Origin: Myxococcales bacterium
Lineage (GTDB): Bacteria; Myxococcota_A; Polyangia; Nannocystales; Nannocystaceae
DNA: 64,000 nt
Assembly (NCBI GenBank): GCA_020633335.1
Contig: JACKDU010000001.1
Location: forward strand, 1,054,001 to 1,118,000
Reading direction: 5' to 3'
Shown here: positions 46,159 to 54,360 of the stretch, piece by piece
Layout: each line of letters begins with the position of its first letter
Position numbering within the stretch: the first letter of the stretch is position 1
Position numbers and translations under genes: made by a program
The notes under the pieces: model-generated
The model's database searches: none
Told to the model about the DNA's origin: nothing
Seen by the model: the letters and a program-made list of their open reading frames with translations, nothing else

Positions 46159-46707
46159 ATGATTCTCGCCGCTGACGATCGGATCGCCCTGGTCACGCCG
46201 ACGCCCGAGCGCGGGCCGGCGCTCGTCGCCGTCAACCAGGCGAGCGTCGAGCACCATCACCCCTGGGTCGCGCCGCCGACCACCGACGAGGCCTACGCGG
46301 CCTACGTCGAGCGCTGTGCTCGTGAGGACATGGTGGGGATGTTGATCGTCCGCCTCGCCGACGGCGCGGTGATGGGCGCGATCAACCTCTCGCAGATCTT
46401 CTACGGGCCCCTGCAGAGCGCCTACGCCGGCTACTACATCGGGGCGGCCTACGCCGGCCGCGGCCACATGCGCGCGGCCCTGGGCCTCGCCCTCGATCAC
46501 GCCTTCGGCCCGCTCCGGCTCCACCGGGTCGAGGCCAACATCCAGCCGGGGAACCTCGCGTCGATCGCCCTGGTCCGCCGCCTCGGCTTCGTCCGCGAGG
46601 GGTTCTCGCGCCGCTACCTCTTCATCGAGGGGGCCTGGCGGGATCACGAGCGCTTCGCGATGCTCGCCGAGGAGTGGGCCGAGCGGCGGCAGGTCGCGTC
46701 GGGCTAG
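46159..46707 (+). CDS. GNAT N-acetyltransferase, RimJ/RimL type
   Basis: A 182-residue acetyl-CoA-dependent transferase. Motif A is seen in YYIGAAYAGRGHMRAALGLALDHAF, with the Q/R-x-x-G-x-G/A-type loop. LHRVEANIQPGNLASIALVRRLGF is the RimJ/RimL signature, and the ending EGAWRDHERFAML is typical. The acceptor may be a ribosomal protein N-terminus or an amino sugar; not determinable. ATG 46159 is chosen over a start 21 codons earlier in low-complexity sequence. The 225 bases upstream show no gene. Confidence 0.88.
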   Translation: MILAADDRIALVTPTPERGPALVAVNQASVEHHHPWVAPPTTDEAYAAYVERCAREDMVGMLIVRLADGAVMGAINLSQIFYGPLQSAYAGYYIGAAYAGRGHMRAALGLALDHAFGPLRLHRVEANIQPGNLASIALVRRLGFVREGFSRRYLFIEGAWRDHERFAMLAEEWAERRQVASG

Positions 46708-46720
46708 GGCGGCGCTCGGG

Positions 46721-46738
46721 CGCTCGAGCGCTCGAGCG
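46721..46738. repeat. Perfect 18-bp palindrome of CTCGAGCG units
   Basis: CGCTCGAGCGCTCGAGCG is a perfect palindrome, extended on both sides by further GCGCTCG copies (about 46712-46744). It follows the GNAT stop by 14 bases and could act as a transcription-ending hairpin. Confidence 0.5.
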
Positions 46739-46797
46739 CTCGGGGGCGCGGCCTGGGCCAGTTGCGCAGGGCCGCGCACCTGCGCTACCTGAGCACC

Positions 46798-47211
46798 ATG
46801 CACCGCGCGCGGAAGGTCTGGCTGCTCGCGCTCTCGACGGCGGCGCTCGCCTGCCGCGGGGAGGGGACGATCCTCGAGCTCGACGGCGGGCTGGTCGAGG
46901 CCGCGACCGGCACCTGCCGCCTCGAGATCGTCGACGCGGCGCCGGGGCTCACCCTCGGGCGGACGCTGACGAGCGACTGGGAGGCGGGCTCGTGCTACGA
47001 GCTCAGCGTCACCAACGCCGGCGACGGGCGCGTCGGCTGGTGGGTCCTGGTGGCGATCGAGCCGGCGGAGGCGGCCGCCAACGACCGCTGGAACCACGCC
47101 GCGACCGCGCTCGGCGACGGCTTCGAGGAGTGGCGGGGGATCGTCGCCTCGAACAACGTCGACCTCGACGCCGGCGCGGTGACGACCGTCGGCGCCTGCT
47201 TCGTCTGCTGA
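46798..47211 (+). CDS. Small secreted protein with CBM2-like fold
   Basis: A 137-residue exported protein (signal LLALSTAALAC, possible lipobox Cys 19). The mature part LTSDWEAGSCYELSVTNAGDG and VGWWVLVAIEP, followed by DRWNHAATALGDGF and AGAVTTVGACFVC, follows the family-2 carbohydrate-binding pattern W-x-x-G-C/F...VTN...W-x-(L/V)...W-N...F-G-(F/C). The C-terminal tail of the DUF1592 protein at 54.1 kb shows the same pattern. A TACCTG box (46786-46791) lies seven bases before ATG 46798. It may bind polysaccharide at the surface; inference from fold pattern only. Confidence 0.65.
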   Translation: MHRARKVWLLALSTAALACRGEGTILELDGGLVEAATGTCRLEIVDAAPGLTLGRTLTSDWEAGSCYELSVTNAGDGRVGWWVLVAIEPAEAAANDRWNHAATALGDGFEEWRGIVASNNVDLDAGAVTTVGACFVC

Positions 47212-47277
47212 CGCGATCGCGTGCGCCGGGCCAGGGGACGACATGATTGTTGGGACAGGTCAGCGGAGGCGGGCGGG

Positions 47278-48447
47278 TTGAGCTGGGCGGGGCTGGTCGC
47301 GGTCGCGCTCGCGCTCGTCGGCGCGCCGGCGGCGAGCGCCGGCGTCGAGCCTGACGCGGCGCCGTCCCCCGCGGACGCGGACGCGGACCCGGCCGAGGCG
47401 AGGGGCCCGTGGATCGCGGTCGCCCTCGCGGAGGGCGACGCGCTCGCGGCCGAGCCCCTGGCGCTGACGCTGAGCGGGCACCTCGCGGATCTCGGGGTCA
47501 CGCCGACGGTCGAGGCCCGCGGCGCCGACGAGGCGATCGCCCGCCGGATCGCCTGGGCGCGGGCGTCCCTGCGGGAGGGCGCCGAGGCGGCGTTCTGGAT
47601 CGCGGCGGCGCCGGCCGAGAGCCCCGGAGAGGCCCGCCTCTTCCTCCTCCACGGCGATCCGGCGCGCCTCTACGCCCGGCCGCTCGCGCTCCCGGAGGAT
47701 CCGCTCGAGCGCCAGGAGATCCTGGGGATCGTGATCCGCGGGCTGGTTGACGCGCTCCTCGGGCGCGACGCGCCCCTCGACATGGAGGAGGTCGCGCTGC
47801 CGGAGGCCGAGGCCGAAAGGCCCGCAGCCGCACCGCCCGCGGACGCGGCCGCGGCGGCGGTTGGCGACGAGGGGGCAGCGCCGGCCGAGCCCGCGCCTCC
47901 GCGGGCGCGCCTCCTCCTCGGCCTCGGCTACGCCGGCTCGAGCTTCGCGGGCGCGCTCCCCTGGGGTCACGGCGCGGCCCTCGAGCTCGGCGCGATCACC
48001 CGCCCGGGGATCGTCGTCGCCGGCGAGCTCGGGTGGATCATCCACGGCGTCTTGACGCCGACCCTCGGTGGCGCCGCCTACCCCGACGCCCGCCTCCGCC
48101 TCGGCCGCGCCGGCCTCGGGCTCCGGGTCGGCTACGCGATCCGCTTCGGCGCCCGCCGCCTCGGCCTCGTCGAGCCCGCGCTGGTCGCCCGCGGCGAGGC
48201 GGTGATCTGGTGGCCGCAGGCGGGCTCGCGGGCGCTGCGGGGGGCGGGCATGCGGGTCGCCCTCGGCCCGGCCGCGACCCTCGGCGTCGAGCTCGGCCGC
48301 GGGCTCGCGCTGGCGCTCCGCGGCGAGCTCGACCTCTGGGTCCGCAACCTCGATCTGGCCGCGCACTCGTCGGTCGGCTCGGTGGTCGTGGTCCGGCCGC
48401 CGCGGGTCGGCGCGAGCGTCCTCGCCGGCCTGCGCTATGCGCGCTAG
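47278..48447 (+). CDS. Exported outer-membrane-type protein beside the ECF sigma operon
   Basis: A 389-residue protein with a signal peptide (WAGLVAVALALVGAPAASA). An N-terminal alpha/beta part (about 40-165) is joined by an Ala/Pro-rich linker (about 175-215) to a C-terminal region of alternating strands (LLLGLGYAGSSFAGAL, GLRVGYAIRF, VGASVLAGLRYAR) typical of a beta-barrel. TTG 47278 is chosen because GGAGG precedes it and the signal begins there; GTG 47221 would add 19 residues. It lies 57 bases upstream of the sigma factor gene, so a shared module is likely. Confidence 0.65.
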   Translation: MSWAGLVAVALALVGAPAASAGVEPDAAPSPADADADPAEARGPWIAVALAEGDALAAEPLALTLSGHLADLGVTPTVEARGADEAIARRIAWARASLREGAEAAFWIAAAPAESPGEARLFLLHGDPARLYARPLALPEDPLERQEILGIVIRGLVDALLGRDAPLDMEEVALPEAEAERPAAAPPADAAAAAVGDEGAAPAEPAPPRARLLLGLGYAGSSFAGALPWGHGAALELGAITRPGIVVAGELGWIIHGVLTPTLGGAAYPDARLRLGRAGLGLRVGYAIRFGARRLGLVEPALVARGEAVIWWPQAGSRALRGAGMRVALGPAATLGVELGRGLALALRGELDLWVRNLDLAAHSSVGSVVVVRPPRVGASVLAGLRYAR

Positions 48448-48504
48448 CGCGCGCGACGTCTTTTCTTCATCCATTCTCGATCGCCGATGCCACCGGGAGA
48501 GCCG

Positions 48505-49128
48505 ATGCTCGCAGAGGCCGAGAGGGCGCCCAGCGGACCCGCGCCCGCCGCGGAGGCGCCGCTCTTCGCCGCCGAGCGCCGGCTGGCGGCGGCGGTCGCC
48601 CGCGGCGAGCGGGCGGCGGCGACCGAGTTCGCCCGCCGCCTCCTGCCGGTCGCGCGGCGGGTGACGCTGGCGCTCGTCGGTCCGGTCGCCGACGCCGACG
48701 ATCTCTGCCAGGGGGCGCTCGTCGAGCTCCTCGAGTCGGCCCACACCTACGCCGGCCGCGGTCCCCTCGAGGCCTGGGCCCGCCGGATCATCGCCCGTCG
48801 CAGCCTGCGGACGCTGCGGGCGTCGCGGCGGGTGCAGATCGTCGAGTTCGGCGAGGCCCACGGCGAGGGGCCGGCGGCCCTCGAGTCGCTCCGCGAGGAC
48901 CTCCCGCGTGCGGTCGACGAGTACCTCGCCGCCCTCCCCGAGAGCCAGCGGACGGCGCTCCTCCTCCGCCACGCGCTCGGCCACACGCTGGTCGAGATCG
49001 CCGAGATCACCGGGGCGCCGGTGCCGACCGTGAAGTCCCGCGTGCTCACGGCGTTGACGACGATTCGCCGGCTGATCCGCCGCGATCTCCACCTCGGCCA
49101 GGGGCCGAAGCAAGCGAGGCCCGGATGA
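48505..49128 (+). CDS. ECF-family RNA polymerase sigma factor
   Basis: A 207-residue sigma factor. Region 2 (about 25-95: ATEFARRLLPVARRVTLALVG, then DADDLCQGALVELL) and region 4 (about 135-195: ALPESQRTALLLRHALGHTL, VEIAEITGAPVPTVKSRVLTAL) are present; region 3 is missing, as in extracytoplasmic-function factors. ATG 48505 has GGGAGAG just upstream; ATG 48487 would add six residues. The stop overlaps the FecR-like gene (ATGA), which probably encodes its membrane anti-sigma or transducer. Confidence 0.88.
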   Translation: MLAEAERAPSGPAPAAEAPLFAAERRLAAAVARGERAAATEFARRLLPVARRVTLALVGPVADADDLCQGALVELLESAHTYAGRGPLEAWARRIIARRSLRTLRASRRVQIVEFGEAHGEGPAALESLREDLPRAVDEYLAALPESQRTALLLRHALGHTLVEIAEITGAPVPTVKSRVLTALTTIRRLIRRDLHLGQGPKQARPG

Positions 49129-50552
49129 CCCGCACCGATCTGGAACTGGAGCTGGACGACACCCTCGAGGATCAGCGCTGGCGACGGCTGGTCGACGCCG
49201 ACGCGGTCGACGAGGCCTCGCCCGAGGAGGCCGCGTCGGTCCGCGAGCACCGCGGCGACGGGGCGCTCGCGCGGGCCGAGCGGGCCTTCCTGGGGGCGCT
49301 CTGGGAGCGCGGCGCGAACGCGGAGGACGGGGGCGAGGACGCGGCGATCGTCGACGCGGCGGTCGAGCGCTTCCTCGCGGGTGCGGGGGCGGGGGCCGGC
49401 GCGGGTGTGGGTGCGGGCGAAGGCGCGGGCGCTGCGACGACGGCGGCGGTGAACCTGCGGCCGGAGCCCCGGCGCTGGCGGCCGCTCGTCCTGTTCGGCG
49501 GCGGCCTGGCGACCGCCCTCGCCGCGGCCGCGAGCTGGCTCCTCCTCGTGGGCCCGCGGGCGGAGCTCGCCCCTCCCGAGGAGGCGCCGCGGGTCGCGGT
49601 CGCCGAGGGCGACGCGGAGGTCGAGCGCGCGGCGGGGTCAGAGGGCCTGCGGCTCCTCCGCGGGGCCGCGACCGCGGGGGAGGGCGGGACCCCGCTCGCC
49701 GCCGGCGCGCGCCTCGAGGCGGGCTCGTCGCTGGCGCTCGCCGACGGCGCCTGCGTCGGCGTCACGGCGCTCTTCGAGGGCTGCGCCCGCGGCCCGGCGT
49801 CGCTGCGGATCCGCGGGGCGGCGATCGCCGTCGAGGGCGGCGCGCTGGCCTTCGAGGCGAGCGCCCCGGCGGCGTCGATCGTCTGGGTGGAGGTCGCCGG
49901 CGCGGTGATCCGCAGCGACGCGCCGGGGGCCTTCGCGCTGGTCGTCGAGGTCGATCACTGGGAGCTCCGGGCGGAGCGGGGCGAGGTGCTCGTCCGCCTC
50001 GAGGGCGAGGGCGAGGCCGAGCGGCGCCTCGGCGCTGGCGAGGTCCTGCGGATCCCGCCCGCGACGCCCGAGGACGAGGACGCAGCGGACGAGGCCGGCG
50101 AGGGCGAGGGCGAGGGCGACGCGGGCGCGTCGACGGGCGACGCGGCGATCGGGGTCGGATCCCGAGCGCGTCCGGCCGGCGATCCCCGGGCGCTCCTCGC
50201 CGAGGCCCAGGCGCTCCGCGGCGCCGCCGACTACCGCGGCGCCGCTCGAGTCTACCGCCGCCTGATCCGCGAGGAAGGCGGGCGCACCTCGCTCGCGCGG
50301 ACCGCCCAGGTCGCGCTCGGGCAGCTCTACCTCGGCCCCCTCGGCGACCCGGCGCGGGCGCTGCGGGCCTTCGACGCCTACCTCCGCGGCGCCGCCGAGG
50401 GGGCGATGGCCGAGGAGGCGCTCTATGGAAAGATCGAGGCGCTCCGTCGCCTCGGTCGCGAGGAGGCGGCCGCGGAGGCGAGCGCCGAATTTCTCCGTCG
50501 CTTCCCGCGGTCGAGCTACGCGGCCAAGCTCCGCGGGCGCGGCGGGGGCTGA
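49125..50552 (+). CDS. FecR-domain membrane protein with C-terminal TPR region
   Basis: A 475-residue protein. The N-terminal cytosolic part (about 1-85) includes an Ala/Gly linker (AGAGAGAGVGAGEGAGA). One membrane helix follows (about 120-145), then a periplasmic FecR-like domain (about 150-305: GDAEVERAAGSEGLRLLRG, then GARLEAGSSLALADGACVGV and HWELRAERGEVLVRL). The C-terminal TPR-like repeats (about 340-470) read LLAEAQALRGAADYRGAARVY and DPARALRAFDAYLRG. This is a common myxobacterial partner of ECF sigma factors, transmitting an envelope signal. It is co-translated with the sigma factor. Confidence 0.85.
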   Translation: MTRTDLELELDDTLEDQRWRRLVDADAVDEASPEEAASVREHRGDGALARAERAFLGALWERGANAEDGGEDAAIVDAAVERFLAGAGAGAGAGVGAGEGAGAATTAAVNLRPEPRRWRPLVLFGGGLATALAAAASWLLLVGPRAELAPPEEAPRVAVAEGDAEVERAAGSEGLRLLRGAATAGEGGTPLAAGARLEAGSSLALADGACVGVTALFEGCARGPASLRIRGAAIAVEGGALAFEASAPAASIVWVEVAGAVIRSDAPGAFALVVEVDHWELRAERGEVLVRLEGEGEAERRLGAGEVLRIPPATPEDEDAADEAGEGEGEGDAGASTGDAAIGVGSRARPAGDPRALLAEAQALRGAADYRGAARVYRRLIREEGGRTSLARTAQVALGQLYLGPLGDPARALRAFDAYLRGAAEGAMAEEALYGKIEALRRLGREEAAAEASAEFLRRFPRSSYAAKLRGRGGG

Positions 50553-50641
50553 GGCGGGGCGAAACCGCGCGCGGCGACCCGTCGCCGAGCCCCCCGAACT
50601 TTTTTTCATCCCCTCTCCGCCGCCGCCGCCACTGGTCGCGC

Positions 50642-51943
50642 ATGGCTCGAACGCTCCGCCGGCGTGACCTCCTCCGCAGCCTCGGCATCGGCCTCGTCGC
50701 CGCCCCCTTCGTCGACCTCCTCGCCCGCCCGCGGGCGTCGCGGGCGGCCGGCGGGGCGACGGCCCTGCGCCTGGTCGTCTTCTTCTCGCCCAACGGCACG
50801 GTCCCGGGCCACTGGACCCCGGAGGGCGGCGAGGCCGACTTCACGTTCCCGGCCGGGTCGATCCTCGAGCCGCTCACCCCGGTCCGCGATCACCTGACGA
50901 TCGTCGGCGGCCTCGACTTCTTCGGCGCCGACAACCACGAGGGCGGGATGGCGGCGATGCTCACCGCCAAGGGCGGCGCCGGCCACGAGTCGGCCGGGAT
51001 GTCGCTCGATCAATTCGTCGCCAAGGAGCTCGGCGCGTCGACCCGCTTCGCCTCCCTCGAGCTCGGGGTCCAGACCTCGGCCTGGGGCGGCAACACCCAG
51101 ACCCGGATGAGCTACTCGGCGCCCGGGCAATTCGTCACCCCCGACGACGATCCGGCCCACGTCTACGCCCGCCTCTTCGGCGACTTCAGCGGCGGCGACG
51201 AGGCCGCGGCCAAGCTCAAGGCGCGGCGCAAGCGGGTCGTCGATCTCCTGGTCGACGAGGCCCGCGATCTCCGCGGCCGCCTCGGCGCCGAGGAGCGGCC
51301 GAAGCTCGAGGCCCACCTCGAGGCGCTCGCCCAGGTCGAGAAGGGCCTCGCCGGCGGCGGCCTCGGCTGCGCGCTCCCGGACGCCCCGGCCGCGCTCTCG
51401 CCCTACGACAACGACGCCTTCCCCGACGTCGGCAAGGTCCAGATGGATCTCCTCCTCACCGCGCTCGCCTGCGACATGACCCGCGTCGCGTCGATCCAGT
51501 TCTCGCACACGGTCTCGCCGATGGTCCCCTCCTGGCTCGGGATCGCCGAGGGCCACCACTCGCTCTCGCACATCGACGACTCGAACGTCGCCGGGGTCGG
51601 CCAATTCGTCGCCGCCGAGCGCTGGTTCGCCGAGCAATTCGCCTACCTCGTCGACAAGCTGGCGGCGACCCCCGAGCCCGGCGGCGAGGGGTCGATGCTC
51701 GACAACTCGCTGGTGCTCTGGGCGAAGGAGATGGGCGACAGCCGGGCGCACGTGTGCAAGGGGGTCCCCTTCGTCCTCGCCGGCGGGGCCGGGGGCTACC
51801 TCGCGCCCGGGCGCTACCTGCAGTACCCCGGCGAGTCGCACGGCAGGCTCCTGGTGTCGATCTGCCAGGCGATGGGGCTGACCAACGAGAGCTTCGGCGA
51901 CCCAGCCTTTGGGACAGGTCCACTGGCGGGGCTCGGCGCGTGA
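50642..51943 (+). CDS. DUF1552 protein with twin-arginine signal
   Basis: A 433-residue Tat-exported protein (LRRRDLLRSLGIGLVAAPFV). It matches DUF1552 along its length: VVFFSPNGTVPGHWTP, TIVGGLDFFGADNHEGGM, LACDMTRVASIQFSHTVSP, then DNSLVLWAKEMGDSRAHV. It is the second such gene in the window but placed before, not after, its DUF1592 partner. The two DUF1552 proteins differ substantially, so this is not a recent duplicate. Function unknown; the family shares features with the alkaline-phosphatase-like DUF1501 proteins. Confidence 0.85.
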   Translation: MARTLRRRDLLRSLGIGLVAAPFVDLLARPRASRAAGGATALRLVVFFSPNGTVPGHWTPEGGEADFTFPAGSILEPLTPVRDHLTIVGGLDFFGADNHEGGMAAMLTAKGGAGHESAGMSLDQFVAKELGASTRFASLELGVQTSAWGGNTQTRMSYSAPGQFVTPDDDPAHVYARLFGDFSGGDEAAAKLKARRKRVVDLLVDEARDLRGRLGAEERPKLEAHLEALAQVEKGLAGGGLGCALPDAPAALSPYDNDAFPDVGKVQMDLLLTALACDMTRVASIQFSHTVSPMVPSWLGIAEGHHSLSHIDDSNVAGVGQFVAAERWFAEQFAYLVDKLAATPEPGGEGSMLDNSLVLWAKEMGDSRAHVCKGVPFVLAGGAGGYLAPGRYLQYPGESHGRLLVSICQAMGLTNESFGDPAFGTGPLAGLGA

Positions 51944-51966
51944 GGCGAGCGAGGAGCGAGACGACG

Positions 51967-54333
51967 ATGACGACCACGATCACGAAGACCCGCACCCTCA
52001 GCCTCGCGCTCGTCCTCGCGCTCGGCGCCCTCGCGGGCGCCTGCAAGGGCGACGGCGACGGCGACGAGTCGACCTGTCCGTCGGACCAGGACTTCTTCGA
52101 GAAGCACGTCTACGGCCCGGTGCTCTCGATGCGCTGCGCCGCCTGCCACAACGAGGCGGGGCTCGCCAAGGACACCCGGATGGTCCTCAAGCCCGAGGGC
52201 GAGGAGGGATACCTCGAGCACAACATGAAGGTCACCCGCGAGCTCGCCCGCGAGGCGGTCGACGGGACCTCGATCCTCCTCCTCAAGCCGACGGGCGAGC
52301 ACCCCGACGAGCACAAGGGCGGGGTGATCCTGACCCGCGAGAGCGCCGAGTTCGCGGCCCTCGAGCAGTGGGTCGCCCGGGCGAGCGGCGCCTACGCCTG
52401 CGACGACGACGAGCAGACCCTCGAGTGCGACGAGAGCGGCGCGGGGGCCCGCCGGATCCGCCGCCTCGATCACCGCGAGTACCAGCGGAGCGTCGACGCG
52501 ATCTTCGGCGGGCCGGTCGAGCTCGGGGTGAGCTTCGCCCCCGACAACGTGATCGACGGCTACACCAACAACGCCGGCGCCCTCCAGGTCTCCGGGCTCC
52601 TCGCCGAGCAGTACCGCGAGGCCGCCGAGGGGATGGCCGGCGTGATCGTCGACGACCTCGGGCGCTACCTCCCCTGCGATCCGGTCGCCGACGGCGAGCC
52701 CGAGTGCGCGGCCGCCTTCATCGACGACTTCGGCGCCCGCGCCTTCCGGCGGCCGCTGAGCGCGGGCGAGCGCGCGCGCTACCTCGCGCTCTACGAGGAC
52801 GTCGCGGTCGAGGACGGCTTCGGCGAGGGGATCCGCTGGGTGAGCGCGGCCCTCCTCCAGGCGCCTGGTTTCCTCTACCGCACCGAGCTCGGCGAGGCGA
52901 ACGGCGACGGCCAGTACGCGCTCACGCCCCACGAGCTGGCGAGCGAGCTCTCCTACTTGATCGTCGGCGGGCCGCCGGACGCCGCGCTCGCGGCCCTCGC
53001 CGCCGACGGCACCCTCGGCGATCCCGAGGTCCTGGCGTCCGAGGCCGAGCGCCTCCTCGCCGACCCGCGGGCCGAGGCCAACGTCCTCCGCTTCGCCGAG
53101 GAGTGGCTGGGCCTCGGCCGCCTCCCCCTGGTCACCCGCGATCCGACGCTCTTCCCGGAGCTCAGCGACGGGATCCGGGCGGCGATGCAGGGCGAGGTCG
53201 AGCGGAGCGTCGCCGGGGTCTTCGCCGAGGGCGGGACCCTCGGCGATCTCCTGACCTCCTCGCGCACCTACATGACCGCCGAGCTCGCGGCCTACTACGG
53301 CGAGAGCGTCGGCGGCGAGGCGGACCCGGAGGGCTTCTACGCGGTCGAGCGCCAGCGGGGCGCGGGCGCGGGGATCCTCGCCTCGGGCGCGCTCCTGACC
53401 ACCCACGCGCTGCCGACCTCGTCGTCGCCGATCCACCGCGGCAAGGTCGTCCGCGAGCGCCTCCTCTGCCAGCACATGCCGCCGCCGCCGCCCTCGGTGA
53501 ACGCCTCGCCGCCGCCGGTCGATCCGGCGCTGAGCACCCGCGAGCGCTACACCCAGCACTCGGCGGATCCGACCTGCGCCGGCTGCCACCAGCTCATCGA
53601 TCCGATCGGCTTCGCCTTCGAGCACTTCGACGCGGTCGGTCGCTACCGCGAGCTCGACGGCGTCCACCCGATCGACGACGCCGGCGAGATCCTCCACTCG
53701 GCGAGCACCGACGCGACCTTCGTCGGCGTCGCCGAGCTCGCCGAGGTCCTCGCGGGGAGCGAGGAGGTGCAGGCCTGCTACGTCGATCAGTGGTCGCGCT
53801 TCGCCCTCGGGACCGCCGAGCCGGGCGATCTCGAGTGCGCCCGCGGCGAGCTCGAGGCGGCCTTCGCCGAGTCCGGCGGGCGCCTCGACAGCCTGGTCCT
53901 CGCGCTCGTGCGCTCGCCCTACTTCCGCCTGCGGACCGGCGAGATCGCCTCGCTCCCCGACGACGGGGGCGATAGCGACGGGGGCGATGGGACCACCGGC
54001 GGCGGCGACTCGGACGGGAGCAGCGGCGACGGCGGCTCGGACGGGAGCAGCGGCGGCGGCGACGGGGGGATGGACGCCCCGCCCGGGATCGAGTTCACGC
54101 GCAACGTCGACTCGATGTGGCAGGCCGGCGAGTGCGACACGGTCACCGTCACAAACGTCAGCGACGCGCCGATCGTCTGGTATGTCGTCCTCGATCTCGA
54201 GGGCGCGCTGGTCAACCACTGGAACGCCAAGGTCACGCCCGAGGGGGATCGCCAGCGATTCGTCGGCGAGGACTACAACGCGAGCGTCGAGCCCCAGCAG
54301 TCGACCTCCTTCGGCTTCTGCCTCGAGTACTAG
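51967..54333 (+). CDS. DUF1592-family lipoprotein with cytochrome motifs and CBM2-like tail
   Basis: A 788-residue lipoprotein (signal ending LAGAC, Cys 26). An N-terminal cytochrome c-like part has CAACH (about 57-61). DUF1587-like RRIRRLDHREYQRSVDAIFG, DUF1592-like FLYRTELGE and LTPHELASELSYLI, and DUF1588-like SSPIHRGKVVRERLLCQHM follow. A second CAGCH is followed by QLIDPIGFAFEHFDAVG and a DUF1585-like end. After a Gly/Asp/Ser linker (about 665-705) comes a CBM2-like domain: SMWQAGECDTVTVTN, IVWYVVLDLEG, HWNAKVTP, FVGEDYNASVEP, STSFGFC. This tail is absent from the paralogue at 37.3 kb and suggests polysaccharide targeting. It is 23 bases after the DUF1552 gene. Confidence 0.85.
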   Translation: MTTTITKTRTLSLALVLALGALAGACKGDGDGDESTCPSDQDFFEKHVYGPVLSMRCAACHNEAGLAKDTRMVLKPEGEEGYLEHNMKVTRELAREAVDGTSILLLKPTGEHPDEHKGGVILTRESAEFAALEQWVARASGAYACDDDEQTLECDESGAGARRIRRLDHREYQRSVDAIFGGPVELGVSFAPDNVIDGYTNNAGALQVSGLLAEQYREAAEGMAGVIVDDLGRYLPCDPVADGEPECAAAFIDDFGARAFRRPLSAGERARYLALYEDVAVEDGFGEGIRWVSAALLQAPGFLYRTELGEANGDGQYALTPHELASELSYLIVGGPPDAALAALAADGTLGDPEVLASEAERLLADPRAEANVLRFAEEWLGLGRLPLVTRDPTLFPELSDGIRAAMQGEVERSVAGVFAEGGTLGDLLTSSRTYMTAELAAYYGESVGGEADPEGFYAVERQRGAGAGILASGALLTTHALPTSSSPIHRGKVVRERLLCQHMPPPPPSVNASPPPVDPALSTRERYTQHSADPTCAGCHQLIDPIGFAFEHFDAVGRYRELDGVHPIDDAGEILHSASTDATFVGVAELAEVLAGSEEVQACYVDQWSRFALGTAEPGDLECARGELEAAFAESGGRLDSLVLALVRSPYFRLRTGEIASLPDDGGDSDGGDGTTGGGDSDGSSGDGGSDGSSGGGDGGMDAPPGIEFTRNVDSMWQAGECDTVTVTNVSDAPIVWYVVLDLEGALVNHWNAKVTPEGDRQRFVGEDYNASVEPQQSTSFGFCLEY

Positions 54334-54360
54334 GTGATGACCACGCAAGGACGCGCCCCC

